Shown here: in pieces, positions 41,155 through 49,138 of the stretch
Layout of the letters: every line of letters begins with the position of its first letter
Position numbering within the stretch: the stretch's first letter is position 1
Source of the DNA: CAVQCA01 sp963710815
Lineage (GTDB): Bacteria > Pseudomonadota > Gammaproteobacteria > UBA9214
Direction of reading: 5' to 3'
DNA length: 64,000 bases
Assembly (NCBI GenBank): GCA_963710815.1
Contig: CAVQCA010000070.1
Location: 39,461 to 103,460 of the forward strand
Notes under the pieces: generated by a model
What the model was told of the DNA's origin: nothing
The model's input: only the letters and a program-made list of their open reading frames with translations
Databases searched by the model: none
Translations under genes and position numbers: made by a program

Positions 41155-41685
41155 TCAGGCTGCCTGCTGCTTCTGGTCGCGTATCGCTGCCACGGTGCGC
41201 GCCAGCTTGGACGGCACTTCGTTCAGCGTCCGCACAAACTTCGCCACCGGGGCCTGCATGACCGACATCAGCATGCTGATGGCCTGGTCGCGCGTCGGAA
41301 GCTTGGCCAGCCGGTCGATATCCGCCGGCTCCAGCAACTGCCCCCCAACCGACAGCATGGTGACCTGGAACTTGTCGTGATCCTTGGCAAAGTCCTTGGC
41401 CATGCGCGCCGCCGCACCCGGATCCTCCCGGGAAAACGCCAGCATCAGGGGACCGGTCAGCCGGTCGCTCATGCACTCGAAGTCGGTATCCTGCAGGGCG
41501 CGGCGCGCCAGTGTGTTTTTCACGACGCGCAGGTAGACATTTTCCTGGCGCGCCCTGACCCGCAGACTGGTTATCTCCCCGACGGTGAGACCACGGTACT
41601 CCGCGGCCACTGCCGAGTAGGCACCCTTGGCTATTTCACCGACTTCGGCAACAACAGCCTTTTTCTCTTCAAGCGTTAATGCCAT
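41155..41685 (-). CDS. rplJ: 50S ribosomal protein L10
   Basis: uL10 carries the L12 dimers, 176 aa: MALTLEEKKAVVAEVGEIAKGAYSAVAAEYRGLTV and RTLNEVPSKLARTVAAIRDQK. It follows a 287-bp leader that contains an L10-type control element at about 41816-41901. Translationally linked to rplL. Confidence 0.98.
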   Translation of the reverse strand: MALTLEEKKAVVAEVGEIAKGAYSAVAAEYRGLTVGEITSLRVRARQENVYLRVVKNTLARRALQDTDFECMSDRLTGPLMLAFSREDPGAAARMAKDFAKDHDKFQVTMLSVGGQLLEPADIDRLAKLPTRDQAISMLMSVMQAPVAKFVRTLNEVPSKLARTVAAIRDQKQQAA

Positions 41686-41815
41686 TGCATTTACCTCAAC
41701 GGAAATTCACCGGCGCACAAGGCGTTCGGCCCCTTCCCGATTATTTACCCGACATCAGCCGGTCAGAGCTGATGCACATCGTTCGGTGACTTGAAGACAG
41801 GTCGCTTCGAACTGT

Positions 41816-41901
41816 CCTGACGCCACCATCTGCGCAGGTTAACCCTTGCGGATCGATTAAACCCGGCATCCTTCCGGAAGCCGGGTACCTGCGGTCTTTG
41901 A
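41816..41901 (-). promoter_or_regulatory. Ribosomal protein L10 leader
   Basis: The minus strand in the rplA-rplJ spacer reads tcaaagaccgcaggtaccc ... cttccggaaggatgccggg ... ttaatcgatccgcaagg ... cctgcgcagatggtg. This parallels the E. coli rplJ leader (accgcaggt ... ttaatcc ... cctgcgtagacggtg), where L10/L12 binds mRNA and represses translation. The assignment rests on these conserved pieces and the position. Confidence 0.75.
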
Positions 41902-41972
41902 CAGCCACCGGCCGGTAACCCGGCCGACAAGCGCCAAACCGCGCGCAGCAGGTGTATGCCTGCCGCGCAGAA

Positions 41973-42671
41973 CTACGCCACCCCCAATGTGGCCTGGTCG
42001 ACCTGCAGACCCGGCCCCATGGTGGTCGAAACCGAAACCTTCTTCATATACACGCCTTTGGAGGCCGAGGGCTTGGCCTTCTGCAGATCGGCCAGCAGTG
42101 TCTGGAGGTTCTCCTTGAGCGCCTCGGCCTTGAAATCGACCTTGCCGATTGTGCAGTGGATGATGCCGGCCTTGTCCGTGCGGTAGCGCACCTGACCGGC
42201 CTTGGCATTCTTCACGGCCGTGGCCACATCCGGCGTGACGGTGCCTACCTTCGGGTTGGGCATCAAGCCACGCGGCCCCAGTATCTGGCCCAGGGTGCCG
42301 ACGACGCGCATGGCATCCGGCGAGGCGATCACGACGTCGAAGTTCATGACGCCGTTCTTCACCTCCTCGGCCAGATCCTCCAGTCCGACGATATCCGCCC
42401 CGGCGTCCCTGGCACTGTCGACATTCGCGCCCTGCGTAAACACGGCCACGCGCACCGTCTTGCCGGTACCGTTGGGCAGGACCGTGGAGCCGCGCACGAC
42501 CTGATCCGACTTGCGCGGATCAACCCCGAGATTGATGCTGACGTCCACGGACTCCCTGAACTTCACGCTGGAGAACTGCTGCAGCAGGCCCAGCGCCTCG
42601 TCAATCGCATACTGCCTGCCGGGAGTGAGCTGCTCCCGCATTGCCTTCGCTCGTTTGCTCAGTCTGGCCAT
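41973..42671 (-). CDS. rplA: 50S ribosomal protein L1
   Basis: uL1 of the mobile L1 stalk, 232 aa, also autorepressor of rplKA in E. coli. Seen: VDVSINLGVDPRKSDQVVRGSTVLPNGTGKTVRVAVF, GLMPNPKVGTVTPDV and the C-terminal KGVYMKKVSVSTTMGPGL. Three bp after rplK. Confidence 0.98.
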   Translation of the reverse strand: MARLSKRAKAMREQLTPGRQYAIDEALGLLQQFSSVKFRESVDVSINLGVDPRKSDQVVRGSTVLPNGTGKTVRVAVFTQGANVDSARDAGADIVGLEDLAEEVKNGVMNFDVVIASPDAMRVVGTLGQILGPRGLMPNPKVGTVTPDVATAVKNAKAGQVRYRTDKAGIIHCTIGKVDFKAEALKENLQTLLADLQKAKPSASKGVYMKKVSVSTTMGPGLQVDQATLGVA

Positions 42672-42674
42672 GAC

Positions 42675-43103
42675 TCAACCCTCCACCACAAGGCCCATGC
42701 TGCGGGCGGTACCGGCGACGATGCGCACCGCCGCATCCATGTCCGCGGCATTGAGGTCAGGCATCTTGGTGGCGGCGATCGCTTCCAGCTGGGCGCGGGT
42801 AACCGTGCCTACCTTGTTGGTATTGGGCGTGCTGGAACCTTTCGGAATGCCGAGCGCCTTCATCAACAGCACCGAGGCCGGAGGCGTCTTGGTGACAAAG
42901 GTGAAGCTGCGGTCGCTGTACACCGTGATCACAACGGGAATCGGCAGGCCCTTTTCGATCTGCTGGGTCTGGGCATTGAACGCCTTGCAGAACTCCATGA
43001 TATTTACGCCATGCTGGCCCAGCGCCGGGCCGACCGGCGGACTCGGATTGGCCTCACCCGCCTTGACCTGCAGCTTGATGTAAGCCTGGATTTTCTTTGC
43101 CAT
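42675..43103 (-). CDS. rplK: 50S ribosomal protein L11
   Basis: uL11 at the GTPase-associated centre, needed for stringent response via RelA. 142 aa: AYIKLQVKAGEANPSPPVGPALGQHGVNIMEFCKAFNAQT, with the conserved thiostrepton-region prolines. The 210-bp spacer from nusG holds repeat R1 copy B. Confidence 0.98.
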   Translation of the reverse strand: MAKKIQAYIKLQVKAGEANPSPPVGPALGQHGVNIMEFCKAFNAQTQQIEKGLPIPVVITVYSDRSFTFVTKTPPASVLLMKALGIPKGSSTPNTNKVGTVTRAQLEAIAATKMPDLNAADMDAAVRIVAGTARSMGLVVEG

Positions 43104-43170
43104 TATCTACTCCTGTGGGTACTGGCGCCTTGCGGCTCCCCGGTTTACCAAGTCATTCAAAAAACCACAC

Positions 43171-43253
43171 TCACCGCAAAGACGCAAAGAGCGCAAAGTT
43201 TCTAATTGCTTTCAAGAACGATTTTCTCTGCGTCCTTTGCGTCTTTGCGGTGA
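43171..43253. repeat. MITE-like repeat R1, copy B, inside the nusG-rplK spacer
   Basis: Perfect 19-bp inverted arms, tcaccgcaaagacgcaaag (43171-43189) and ctttgcgtctttgcggtga (43235-43253). The sequence between them keeps the gcgcaaag and ctctgcgt pieces of the other copies. The outer tccataaa ends are missing. It splits two genes that are normally co-transcribed. Confidence 0.85.
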
Positions 43254-43313
43254 AAAAAGTGTTCATGTCACCCGACTACGTAACAGCAATAAATTTGTTT
43301 CCACACCAGTGTG

Positions 43314-43847
43314 TCAGGCCTTTTCCACCTGACCGAACTCCAGTTCGACCGGGGTCGAGCGGCCGAAGATCAGCACGGATACCCGCAACCGGCTCTTGTC
43401 GTAATTGACCTCTTCCACCACGCCGTTGAAGTCATTGAACGGTCCGTCGGTGACACGCACTACCTCGCCCACCTCGAACAGGACCTTCGGCCTGGGCTTG
43501 TCCGCGCCTTCCTGGACACGCTGCAGGATAAAATCCGCCTCGCGCTGGGAAATCGGCGCCGGGCGGTCGCTGGTCCCGCCGATGAAACCCATGACCTTGG
43601 GAGCGTCCTTGACCAGGTGCCAGGTGTCGTCACTCATCTCCATCTGCACCAGCACGTAACCCGGGAAGAACTTGCGCTCGCTCTTGCGCTTGGCCCCATC
43701 GCGCATTTCGACCACCTCTTCCGTCGGAACCAGGATGTCGCCGAACTTGTCCTGCATGCCGCTGCGCGCGATGCGATCCAGCAGCGTTCGCTTGACCTGA
43801 TTTTCAAAGCCTGAATAGGCGTGAACAACGTACCACTGAAAAGGCAT
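43314..43847 (-). CDS. nusG: Transcription termination/antitermination protein NusG
   Basis: 177 aa. NGN domain (WYVVHAYSGFENQVKRTLLDRI, FFPGYVLVQMEM) and C-terminal KOW domain (FEVGEVVRVTDGPFNDFNGVVEEV). It couples RNA polymerase to ribosomes or to Rho. Four bp after secE, the classical secE-nusG pair. Confidence 0.98.
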   Translation of the reverse strand: MPFQWYVVHAYSGFENQVKRTLLDRIARSGMQDKFGDILVPTEEVVEMRDGAKRKSERKFFPGYVLVQMEMSDDTWHLVKDAPKVMGFIGGTSDRPAPISQREADFILQRVQEGADKPRPKVLFEVGEVVRVTDGPFNDFNGVVEEVNYDKSRLRVSVLIFGRSTPVELEFGQVEKA

Positions 43848-43851
43848 TGTC

Positions 43852-44235
43852 TCAGCTTCCCTGACCTGTCAGAAATTGAACGGCGCGCAACAGAAACATG
43901 TCCAGCATCCAGAGAAACACCCCCACCACCAAAACGATGATGATGACGGCCATGGTCGTCTGCACCGTCTCGGTCCGGGTCGGCCAGATCATGCGCCGCA
44001 CCTCGTTCTGCGCGCCGCTAAGGAACCCCACCACCTGGCGTCCCATCCCGGTCTGGTAGGCGACCGCCAGCGAGATGGCCGCCACCGCCAGCACGCCGAG
44101 CACCCGCAGTACGATCATCTGGCTGGAGAAATAATAGAATCCGAAGACTCCGCCGCACATCAACAGGACGGCAAAGCCGAGTTTCAGCGAGTCGCGTTGC
44201 ATATCTTGCGTTTCAGCTTTTCCGTTCATAATCAT
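43852..44235 (-). CDS. secE: Preprotein translocase subunit SecE
   Basis: 127 aa, three membrane segments as in E. coli. The C-terminal conserved part reads AQNEVRRMIWPTRTETVQTTMAVI. The start could be ATG 44235 or ATG 44229 (MNGKAETQ). A perfect palindrome lies just upstream, between it and tRNA-Trp. Confidence 0.96.
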   Translation of the reverse strand: MIMNGKAETQDMQRDSLKLGFAVLLMCGGVFGFYYFSSQMIVLRVLGVLAVAAISLAVAYQTGMGRQVVGFLSGAQNEVRRMIWPTRTETVQTTMAVIIIVLVVGVFLWMLDMFLLRAVQFLTGQGS

Positions 44236-44238
44236 TTA

Positions 44239-44262
44239 AGGGGCAGATCCGGATCTGCCCCT
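44239..44262. repeat. Perfect 24-bp palindrome between tRNA-Trp and secE
   Basis: aggggcagatcc (44239-44250) followed directly by its reverse complement ggatctgcccct (44251-44262). It has no U-rich tail on the minus strand. It may help separate the tRNA from the secE mRNA, by processing or partial termination. Confidence 0.6.
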
Positions 44263-44269
44263 CGTCCTA

Positions 44270-44345
44270 TGGCAGGCCAGGAGGGAATCGAACCCCCAAC
44301 CTGCGGTTTTGGAGACCGCCGCTCTGCCAATTGAGCTACTGGCCT
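44270..44345 (-). tRNA. tRNA-Trp (CCA anticodon)
   Basis: 76 nt on the minus strand, AGGCCAG...CTGGCCTGCCA with the acceptor stem pairing and encoded CCA. Anticodon loop CTCCAAA reads CCA = Trp. T-loop GGTTCGATTCC. Located between tuf copy 2 and secE, a common arrangement in gammaproteobacteria. Confidence 0.97.
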
Positions 44346-44366
44346 AAACTCGTCAGTGAGAAGTGA

Positions 44367-44462
44367 GTCAAGCGAGAAGTAAGAGGTAAAAAGTGAGGAG
44401 CAAACCCTTCACCTTTCACTCTATTTACTTTCTCACTTACTCACTTCTCACTTCTCACTTGC
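44367..44462. repeat. Repeat R4 downstream of tuf copy 2
   Basis: About 96 bp after the tuf stop, nearly identical to 27548-27641 apart from small indels (ctattacttttcac against ctatttactttctcac). Composed of gtgagaag/cttctcac units. Homology ends just before tRNA-Trp, marking the edge of the converted tract. Confidence 0.75.
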
Positions 44463-45653
44463 TCACTCAAGGATCTTCGAAACAACACCCGCTCCCACCG
44501 TGCGCCCACCCTCGCGAATGGCAAAACGCAAGCCCTCCTCCATCGCAATCGGCGCTATCAGCGATACCGTCATCTTCACGTTGTCTCCCGGCATCACCAT
44601 CTCCACACCCTCCGGCAGGTCACACGCCCCCGTCACGTCCGTCGTGCGAAAATAAAACTGCGGCCGGTAACCATTGAAAAACGGCGTGTGACGTCCGCCC
44701 TCCTCCTTCGACAACACATACACCTCACTCTCAAACTTCGTGTGCGGCGTGATCGACCCCGGCTTCGCCAGAACCTGCCCACGCTCCACCTCCTCGCGCT
44801 TCGTCCCGCGCAACAACACACCCACATTGTCGCCCGCCTGTCCCTGGTCCAGCAGCTTGCGAAACATCTCCACTCCCGTGCAGGTCGTCTTCAGCGTGTC
44901 CTTGATCCCCACAATCGAAATCTCGTCACCCACCTTCACCACACCACGCTCAATTCGTCCCGTCACCACCGTGCCACGGCCCGAAATCGAAAACACATCC
45001 TCCACCGGCATCAGAAACGCACCGTCCATCGCTCGCTCCGGCTCCGGTATATAGGCATCCATCGCCTCCACCAGCTTGAATATCGAGGGCACACCAATCT
45101 CACTCGTGTCTCCCTCCAGCGCCTTCAACGCAGATCCCGTCACAATCGGCGTGTCATCACCCGGAAAATCATACTTCTCCAGCAACTCCCGGATCTCCAT
45201 CTCCACCAGCTCCAGCAGCTCCGCATCATCCACCTGGTCCGCCTTGTTCATGTACACCAGAATGTACGGAACACCTACCTGACGACTCAGCAAAATGTGC
45301 TCGCGCGTCTGCGGCATCGGTCCATCCGCCGCACTCACCACCAAAATCGCTCCGTCCATCTGCGCCGCACCCGTGATCATGTTCTTCACATAATCCGCGT
45401 GCCCAGGACAGTCCACGTGCGCATAGTGACGATTGTCACTCTCGTACTCCACGTGCGCCGTCGCAATCGTAATACCACGCTCCCGCTCCTCCGGCGCATT
45501 GTCAATCTGGTCATACGCCTTGAACACGCCTCCGTGCTTCTCCGCCATCACCTTCGTGATCGCCGCCGTCAACGTCGTCTTCCCATGATCCACGTGACCT
45601 ATCGTACCCACGTTTATATGCGGCTTCGTTCGCTCGAATTTTTCCTTGGACAT
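44463..45653 (-). CDS. tuf: Elongation factor Tu, copy 2
   Basis: 396 aa from ATG 45653 (MSKEKFERTKPHINVG), the same start as copy 1; the longer open frame upstream runs through tRNA-Thr and is not coding. It differs from copy 1 by one residue (ERAMDGAFLMP). Placed after tRNA-Tyr-Gly-Thr and before tRNA-Trp-secE, matching E. coli tufB. It has the same unusual G-ending codon use as copy 1, so the two copies are being homogenised by gene conversion. Confidence 0.98.
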   Translation of the reverse strand: MSKEKFERTKPHINVGTIGHVDHGKTTLTAAITKVMAEKHGGVFKAYDQIDNAPEERERGITIATAHVEYESDNRHYAHVDCPGHADYVKNMITGAAQMDGAILVVSAADGPMPQTREHILLSRQVGVPYILVYMNKADQVDDAELLELVEMEIRELLEKYDFPGDDTPIVTGSALKALEGDTSEIGVPSIFKLVEAMDAYIPEPERAMDGAFLMPVEDVFSISGRGTVVTGRIERGVVKVGDEISIVGIKDTLKTTCTGVEMFRKLLDQGQAGDNVGVLLRGTKREEVERGQVLAKPGSITPHTKFESEVYVLSKEEGGRHTPFFNGYRPQFYFRTTDVTGACDLPEGVEMVMPGDNVKMTVSLIAPIAMEEGLRFAIREGGRTVGAGVVSKILE

Positions 45654-45713
45654 CGCGCCTGTCTCCCGTTGCGTGGCTATGCGTTTACCCTGACTGACCT
45701 GCCAGTCATATAC

Positions 45714-45789
<76 letters not shown>

Positions 45790-45798
45790 AAAATTTTC

Positions 45799-45872
<74 letters not shown>

Positions 45873-46026
45873 CTGTAAACCGACTCCCCGACACGCCGAA
45901 ACAAACGTACGCCTCACCCGCTTCAGCGAACCGTAATGCAAGGGCTGCGCCGCCGCACCGCGCCGGCGAGGCCCGACCCCTAATCCCCTGATCATCAGAT
46001 TTTGCAGGGCGTGAATTCATCTCGTT

Positions 46027-46111
46027 TGGTGGAGGGGGGAGGATTTGAACCTCCGAAGGCTGAGCCGTCAGATTTACAGTCTGATCCCTTTGACCACTCG
46101 GGAACCCCTCC
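46027..46111 (-). tRNA. tRNA-Tyr (GTA anticodon)
   Basis: 85 nt on the minus strand with a long variable arm, GGAGGGGTTCCCGAGTGG ... CCCCTCCACCA, CCA encoded. Anticodon stem CAGA/TCTG around loop CTGTAAA gives GTA. First gene of the tRNA-tuf-secE transcription unit. The 154 bp to tRNA-Gly show no gene. Confidence 0.97.
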
Positions 46112-46128
46112 GAAAATGCAAGCCCGCA

Positions 46129-46158
46129 ATTGTCTTGCAGACCCGGAGCGCTTGTCAA
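46129..46158 (-). promoter_or_regulatory. Promoter of the tRNA-Tyr/Gly/Thr-tuf unit
   Basis: Minus strand: -35 TTGACA (46158-46153), 18-nt spacer, -10 GACAAT (46134-46129), then a GC-rich stretch (tgcggg) like the discriminators of stringently controlled stable-RNA promoters, about 11-17 bp before tRNA-Tyr. Confidence 0.6.
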
Positions 46159-46296
46159 CCACCATGAATGGCAGGAGAGAATAGTGGGCGTCTCCTCGCC
46201 TCATGCCCCCTGGCGGGTAGTGGGCATCCGGTGGCGGGATCATCCCGGGCAAAAGATACTGTGGCCGGCATGGCATCTCCGGCATGCCTGATCAGG

Positions 46297-46528
46297 GTCC
46301 GTCCATAAACGCCGCTTTTGCCGCAAAGACGCACAGGACGCAGAGAAATTCTTTAATGAAAACAATCGAACACGTTGCGTTCTCTCGGCAACTGCTCCAT
46401 GCGTCGCCTCAAGCGCCTACTTTTGGTGCCCTGCTCCTGCATTGCCCAGGCCAGCCTCTCGACCGGTTCCCGGTCTCACCTTCTCCCTGCAGTCGTGCGA
46501 CTTTGCGGTGAGTTTGTTTATTTATGGA
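46297..46528. repeat. MITE-like repeat R1, copy C, with extra internal sequence
   Basis: Left end gtccgtccataaacgccgc followed by tgccgcaaagacgcacaggacgcagagaaattc; right end gactttgcggtgagtttg then tttatggac. About 120 bp of unrelated sequence (46390-46500) lies between the arms, so this copy is nearly twice the size of the others. Together with the promoter at 46129-46158 it fills the 526-bp gap before the deacylase gene. Confidence 0.8.
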
Positions 46529-46637
46529 CGAATACCAATTCGTCAATATATTGACGTATCAGTGGAGTTGTTGAGCGGAACACTCCTTGTTCGAAACGAT
46601 CACACCCCCACCTCCGGCGTCGTACAGCCCGCCCGGT

Positions 46638-47105
46638 CTATTGACTGAAGTGCCCGTGCCGGATGGATTCACCCATCAGGGTTTCGAACACCTCGGCACT
46701 CACGTGGATCAGTTGCTCGTGATCTCCGGCTTCGAAATAGACTTCCGGCTGTTCCGCGATGGTGTCGTCAACGACCGTTTCCAGACCATAAGCCGGGCCA
46801 AGCGCGGGTAGCGCACCGACTTCACAATCCCTGAACAGATGACCGAGCTCATGTTCGCCCGCAAGCACCAGATGCCTTTTCAGCTGACGCTGCAGTTCGC
46901 TCAGGTCGAGCCGCCGGTCAGCCGGCAGGACCGCCATCAGGTAGCCCCGGTCATCCTCCAGGACAACGGATTTGGCCAGTCGGTGACCGGGAACATGCGA
47001 AACGGCAGCGCTTTGCGCGCTCGAAACCGTATGGGCATGTCCCATCACATCATAGGGAACATCGTATTCGGCGAGATACTTTGACACTGTCGAGGCAATT
47101 GTCAT
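46638..47105 (-). CDS. YbaK/EbsC-type aminoacyl-tRNA deacylase
   Basis: 155 aa from ATG 47105 (MTIASTVSKYLAEYDVPYD); the frame opens further upstream without family similarity. Seen: VPGHRLAKSVVLEDD with the conserved Lys, and DCEVGALPALGPAYGLETVVDD, as in YbaK/ProX editing domains that hydrolyse mischarged tRNA. Cytoplasmic. Single gene with no obvious operon partner. Confidence 0.88.
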   Translation of the reverse strand: MTIASTVSKYLAEYDVPYDVMGHAHTVSSAQSAAVSHVPGHRLAKSVVLEDDRGYLMAVLPADRRLDLSELQRQLKRHLVLAGEHELGHLFRDCEVGALPALGPAYGLETVVDDTIAEQPEVYFEAGDHEQLIHVSAEVFETLMGESIRHGHFSQ

Positions 47106-47221
47106 GACCCTACCCTCCGCGGTGAGTTTCAGTTCCAATACTAAAAAGTATAGATCATGGTCGCGGCAGGTCGAGACCGCCGGAAAATGCGCGGGTACCG
47201 TTGCATGCAACGGCGGGACAC

Positions 47222-47683
47222 CTACTGTGCGACGCGTGTCGTACCGTTGACGGTGATAACACGTACGCGGTCGCCGGCCTGGAACGAGACCGCGGGGGAG
47301 ACTTCCTGCACCACAGCGATAATCTGGTTATTGTCCAGCCGGATGGTGATTTCCACACCCTGGCGCTTCGTCGCCTGCTCTTCGACCGCCGCGCCGGCCA
47401 CACCGCCGGCGACGGCACCCAGGACACTGGCCACGGCCGCCCCCTTGCCACCGCCCACACTGCTGCCCGCGATACCGCCGACGGCGGCGCCCGCCCCGGC
47501 GCCGATCGGCGTCTTGGTGCCCTCGATCACGACCGGCCGGAGGTTCTCGATCATGCCATACTGGACCCGCGCGACCTTGCGCGCCTCGGCGCGCGAATAG
47601 GATTCGCCCGTCAGGGTAGATTGGCAGCCCGTGGCCAGAACCAGCAGCCCGATGAGCGCGAAAATTGCTGTCGTCGGCTTCAT
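47222..47683 (-). CDS. Glycine-zipper outer membrane lipoprotein (SlyB/Pcp-like)
   Basis: 153 aa. Lipoprotein signal with lipobox (LLVLATGCQS). The middle holds a glycine-zipper (GAGAGAAVGGIAGSSVGGGK, then GAVAGGVAGAAVEE), the membrane segment of the 17-kDa antigen/SlyB family. The C-terminal part (ITIRLDNNQIIAVVQEV ... GDRVRVITVNG) is the conserved beta domain. Likely in the outer membrane, affecting envelope integrity. Confidence 0.87.
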   Translation of the reverse strand: MKPTTAIFALIGLLVLATGCQSTLTGESYSRAEARKVARVQYGMIENLRPVVIEGTKTPIGAGAGAAVGGIAGSSVGGGKGAAVASVLGAVAGGVAGAAVEEQATKRQGVEITIRLDNNQIIAVVQEVSPAVSFQAGDRVRVITVNGTTRVAQ

Positions 47684-47798
47684 AACGCGAGGACCCCGTT
47701 GTAATTACCCGTACAAACACGGGAAAAAGGCCAATAGGTCATCGAAGTCTAGCACACGGACGAACCCGGCCGGCAGCGGTGCCGGGCACAGTTAAACC

Positions 47799-48446
47799 TC
47801 AGCGGGGGTTCGCATCGTCACCCTCCTCCGGCCACGGATCATCGTTAGGTGCGCGCTCCCAGTCATAGGTCTTGGCGGGGAGGGGCGGATCGCAATGCCG
47901 GAAGGCGAACGCCCCGATGACCCCCATGAGGGCGCCAAAGAAGTGGCTCTCGTAGGAGATGCCAGGTTGCTGTGGAAAGATCGTCAATACCATTCCGCCG
48001 TAGAGAAAAAAAACGATCAGGGAGAGTCCGATCGACAGCCGGTCCCGGCGCAGAATGCCGCTCACGAAGATGAAAAACATCAGTCCGTGCGCCAACCCGC
48101 TGGCACCGAAGTGATAACTGCTGCGCGCGAACAGCCAAACGCCCAGACCCGACCCCAGCCACACCAGCGGGAGGACGTAACGGGACGCGCGCGGGTAACC
48201 ATAGAGGAACACGACGCCGAGCACGATAAGCGCCAGGCTGTTGGAAAGCAGGTGCCCCCAGGAGCCGTGGATCAGCGGCGCGCAGATGATGCCCCAGAGG
48301 CCGTGCACCACGCGCGGCAGGACACCAAAACGCGCCAGGTGCAGATGAAGCCCGTTGTTGAGCCCCTCGATGATCCAGAGCAGGCCGATGAAAATCGCGA
48401 CGCCGAGCAACGCCCGGCGGAACCGCACGGCATCTTCCGTCAACAT
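47799..48446 (-). CDS. Rhomboid-family intramembrane serine protease
   Basis: 215 aa with about six membrane segments. Catalytic Ser near residue 116 in HFGASGLAHG and catalytic His near residue 168 in SYESHFFGALMG; the HGSWGHLLSNS motif forms the oxyanion side. The C-terminal tail is short, hydrophilic and acidic (DPWPEEGDDANPR). Cleaves membrane protein segments in the inner membrane; the substrate is unknown. Confidence 0.9.
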   Translation of the reverse strand: MLTEDAVRFRRALLGVAIFIGLLWIIEGLNNGLHLHLARFGVLPRVVHGLWGIICAPLIHGSWGHLLSNSLALIVLGVVFLYGYPRASRYVLPLVWLGSGLGVWLFARSSYHFGASGLAHGLMFFIFVSGILRRDRLSIGLSLIVFFLYGGMVLTIFPQQPGISYESHFFGALMGVIGAFAFRHCDPPLPAKTYDWERAPNDDPWPEEGDDANPR

Positions 48447-48467
48447 TTCGCCGTGAGCCAGAGCACC

Positions 48468-48641
48468 TCAGTCGCCGCCGATGGGCATCGCCGTTCTGCC
48501 CACGTGCCGCCGGGACAGCAGCTTCTCAAACACGCCGGGCAATCCGTCATCGGCGGGCGTGAGTTCCTCGATCGCGGCGTGCGTTACACCGTGCTTCTGG
48601 TGGATACGCAAGGCCTGGAATCCGTTCATGGCGGCCGTCAT
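48468..48641 (-). pseudogene. Probable remnant of an MDR-family oxidoreductase
   Basis: 57-codon frame whose ATG overlaps the LEA2 stop (ATGA). Its first half (NGFQALRIHQKHGVTHAAIEELT) resembles the N-terminus of YhdH/AcuI-type reductases. Its last part (LPGVFEKLLSRRHVGRTAMPI) resembles the C-terminus of quinone-oxidoreductase-like MDR proteins. The roughly 270 residues that should lie between are missing, so an internal deletion is the simplest explanation. A genuine small protein is the alternative. Confidence 0.4.
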
Positions 48642-49138
48642 CGGGGGGTCGAACCGGACGGCAGATATTTCAGCTCTCCGCTGTAGTCAAACGGCAGCTT
48701 GCCGAACCGGTTTTCGAGGCCAATGCTTCCTGACAGCCGGTACTTCAGGCTTTCGTGTTTGCCGGTGCCCGCCTCCTGCACCTGCTGCATCACCCCCAGC
48801 AGGTTGCTTACCACGTCGACATCGAGCACCGCCTCACCATAGGCGGGTATCGACACCGGCTGCCGGCTGACGCCATAGGCGAACTCATGGCCATTGATTT
48901 CCAGGGTATACTGCATACCGGCCACGGGAAGGGCCGTGTCATTGGGGTTCATGATCCTCAACTGAAGCGCATAGCGCTGCTCCAGCACACCCATCTCCTT
49001 CGGCTGGATGCTCACCAGCGAGACATGCGGCGGCTCGCTATAGGTGCGCAGGCCGGCACAACCCCAGGCCAGCAGGGCAAGCAGCACCGGCAGGACATGC
49101 CGCCAGCGCACAGGGGTGCAATGATCAGGATTTGGCAT
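48638..49138 (-). CDS. LEA type 2 (WHy domain) lipoprotein
   Basis: 166 aa from ATG 49138 (MPNPDHCTPVRW). Signal with lipobox (LLALLAWGCAG). The rest is a LEA_2/WHy domain: VSLVSIQPKEMGVLEQRYALQLRIMNPNDTALPV and NGHEFAYGVSRQPVSIPAYGEAVLDV. Bacterial LEA2 lipoproteins are envelope or desiccation-related; their role is not settled. It overlaps the end of the MBL-hydrolase gene by 14 bp. Confidence 0.85.
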   Translation of the reverse strand: MPNPDHCTPVRWRHVLPVLLALLAWGCAGLRTYSEPPHVSLVSIQPKEMGVLEQRYALQLRIMNPNDTALPVAGMQYTLEINGHEFAYGVSRQPVSIPAYGEAVLDVDVVSNLLGVMQQVQEAGTGKHESLKYRLSGSIGLENRFGKLPFDYSGELKYLPSGSTPR

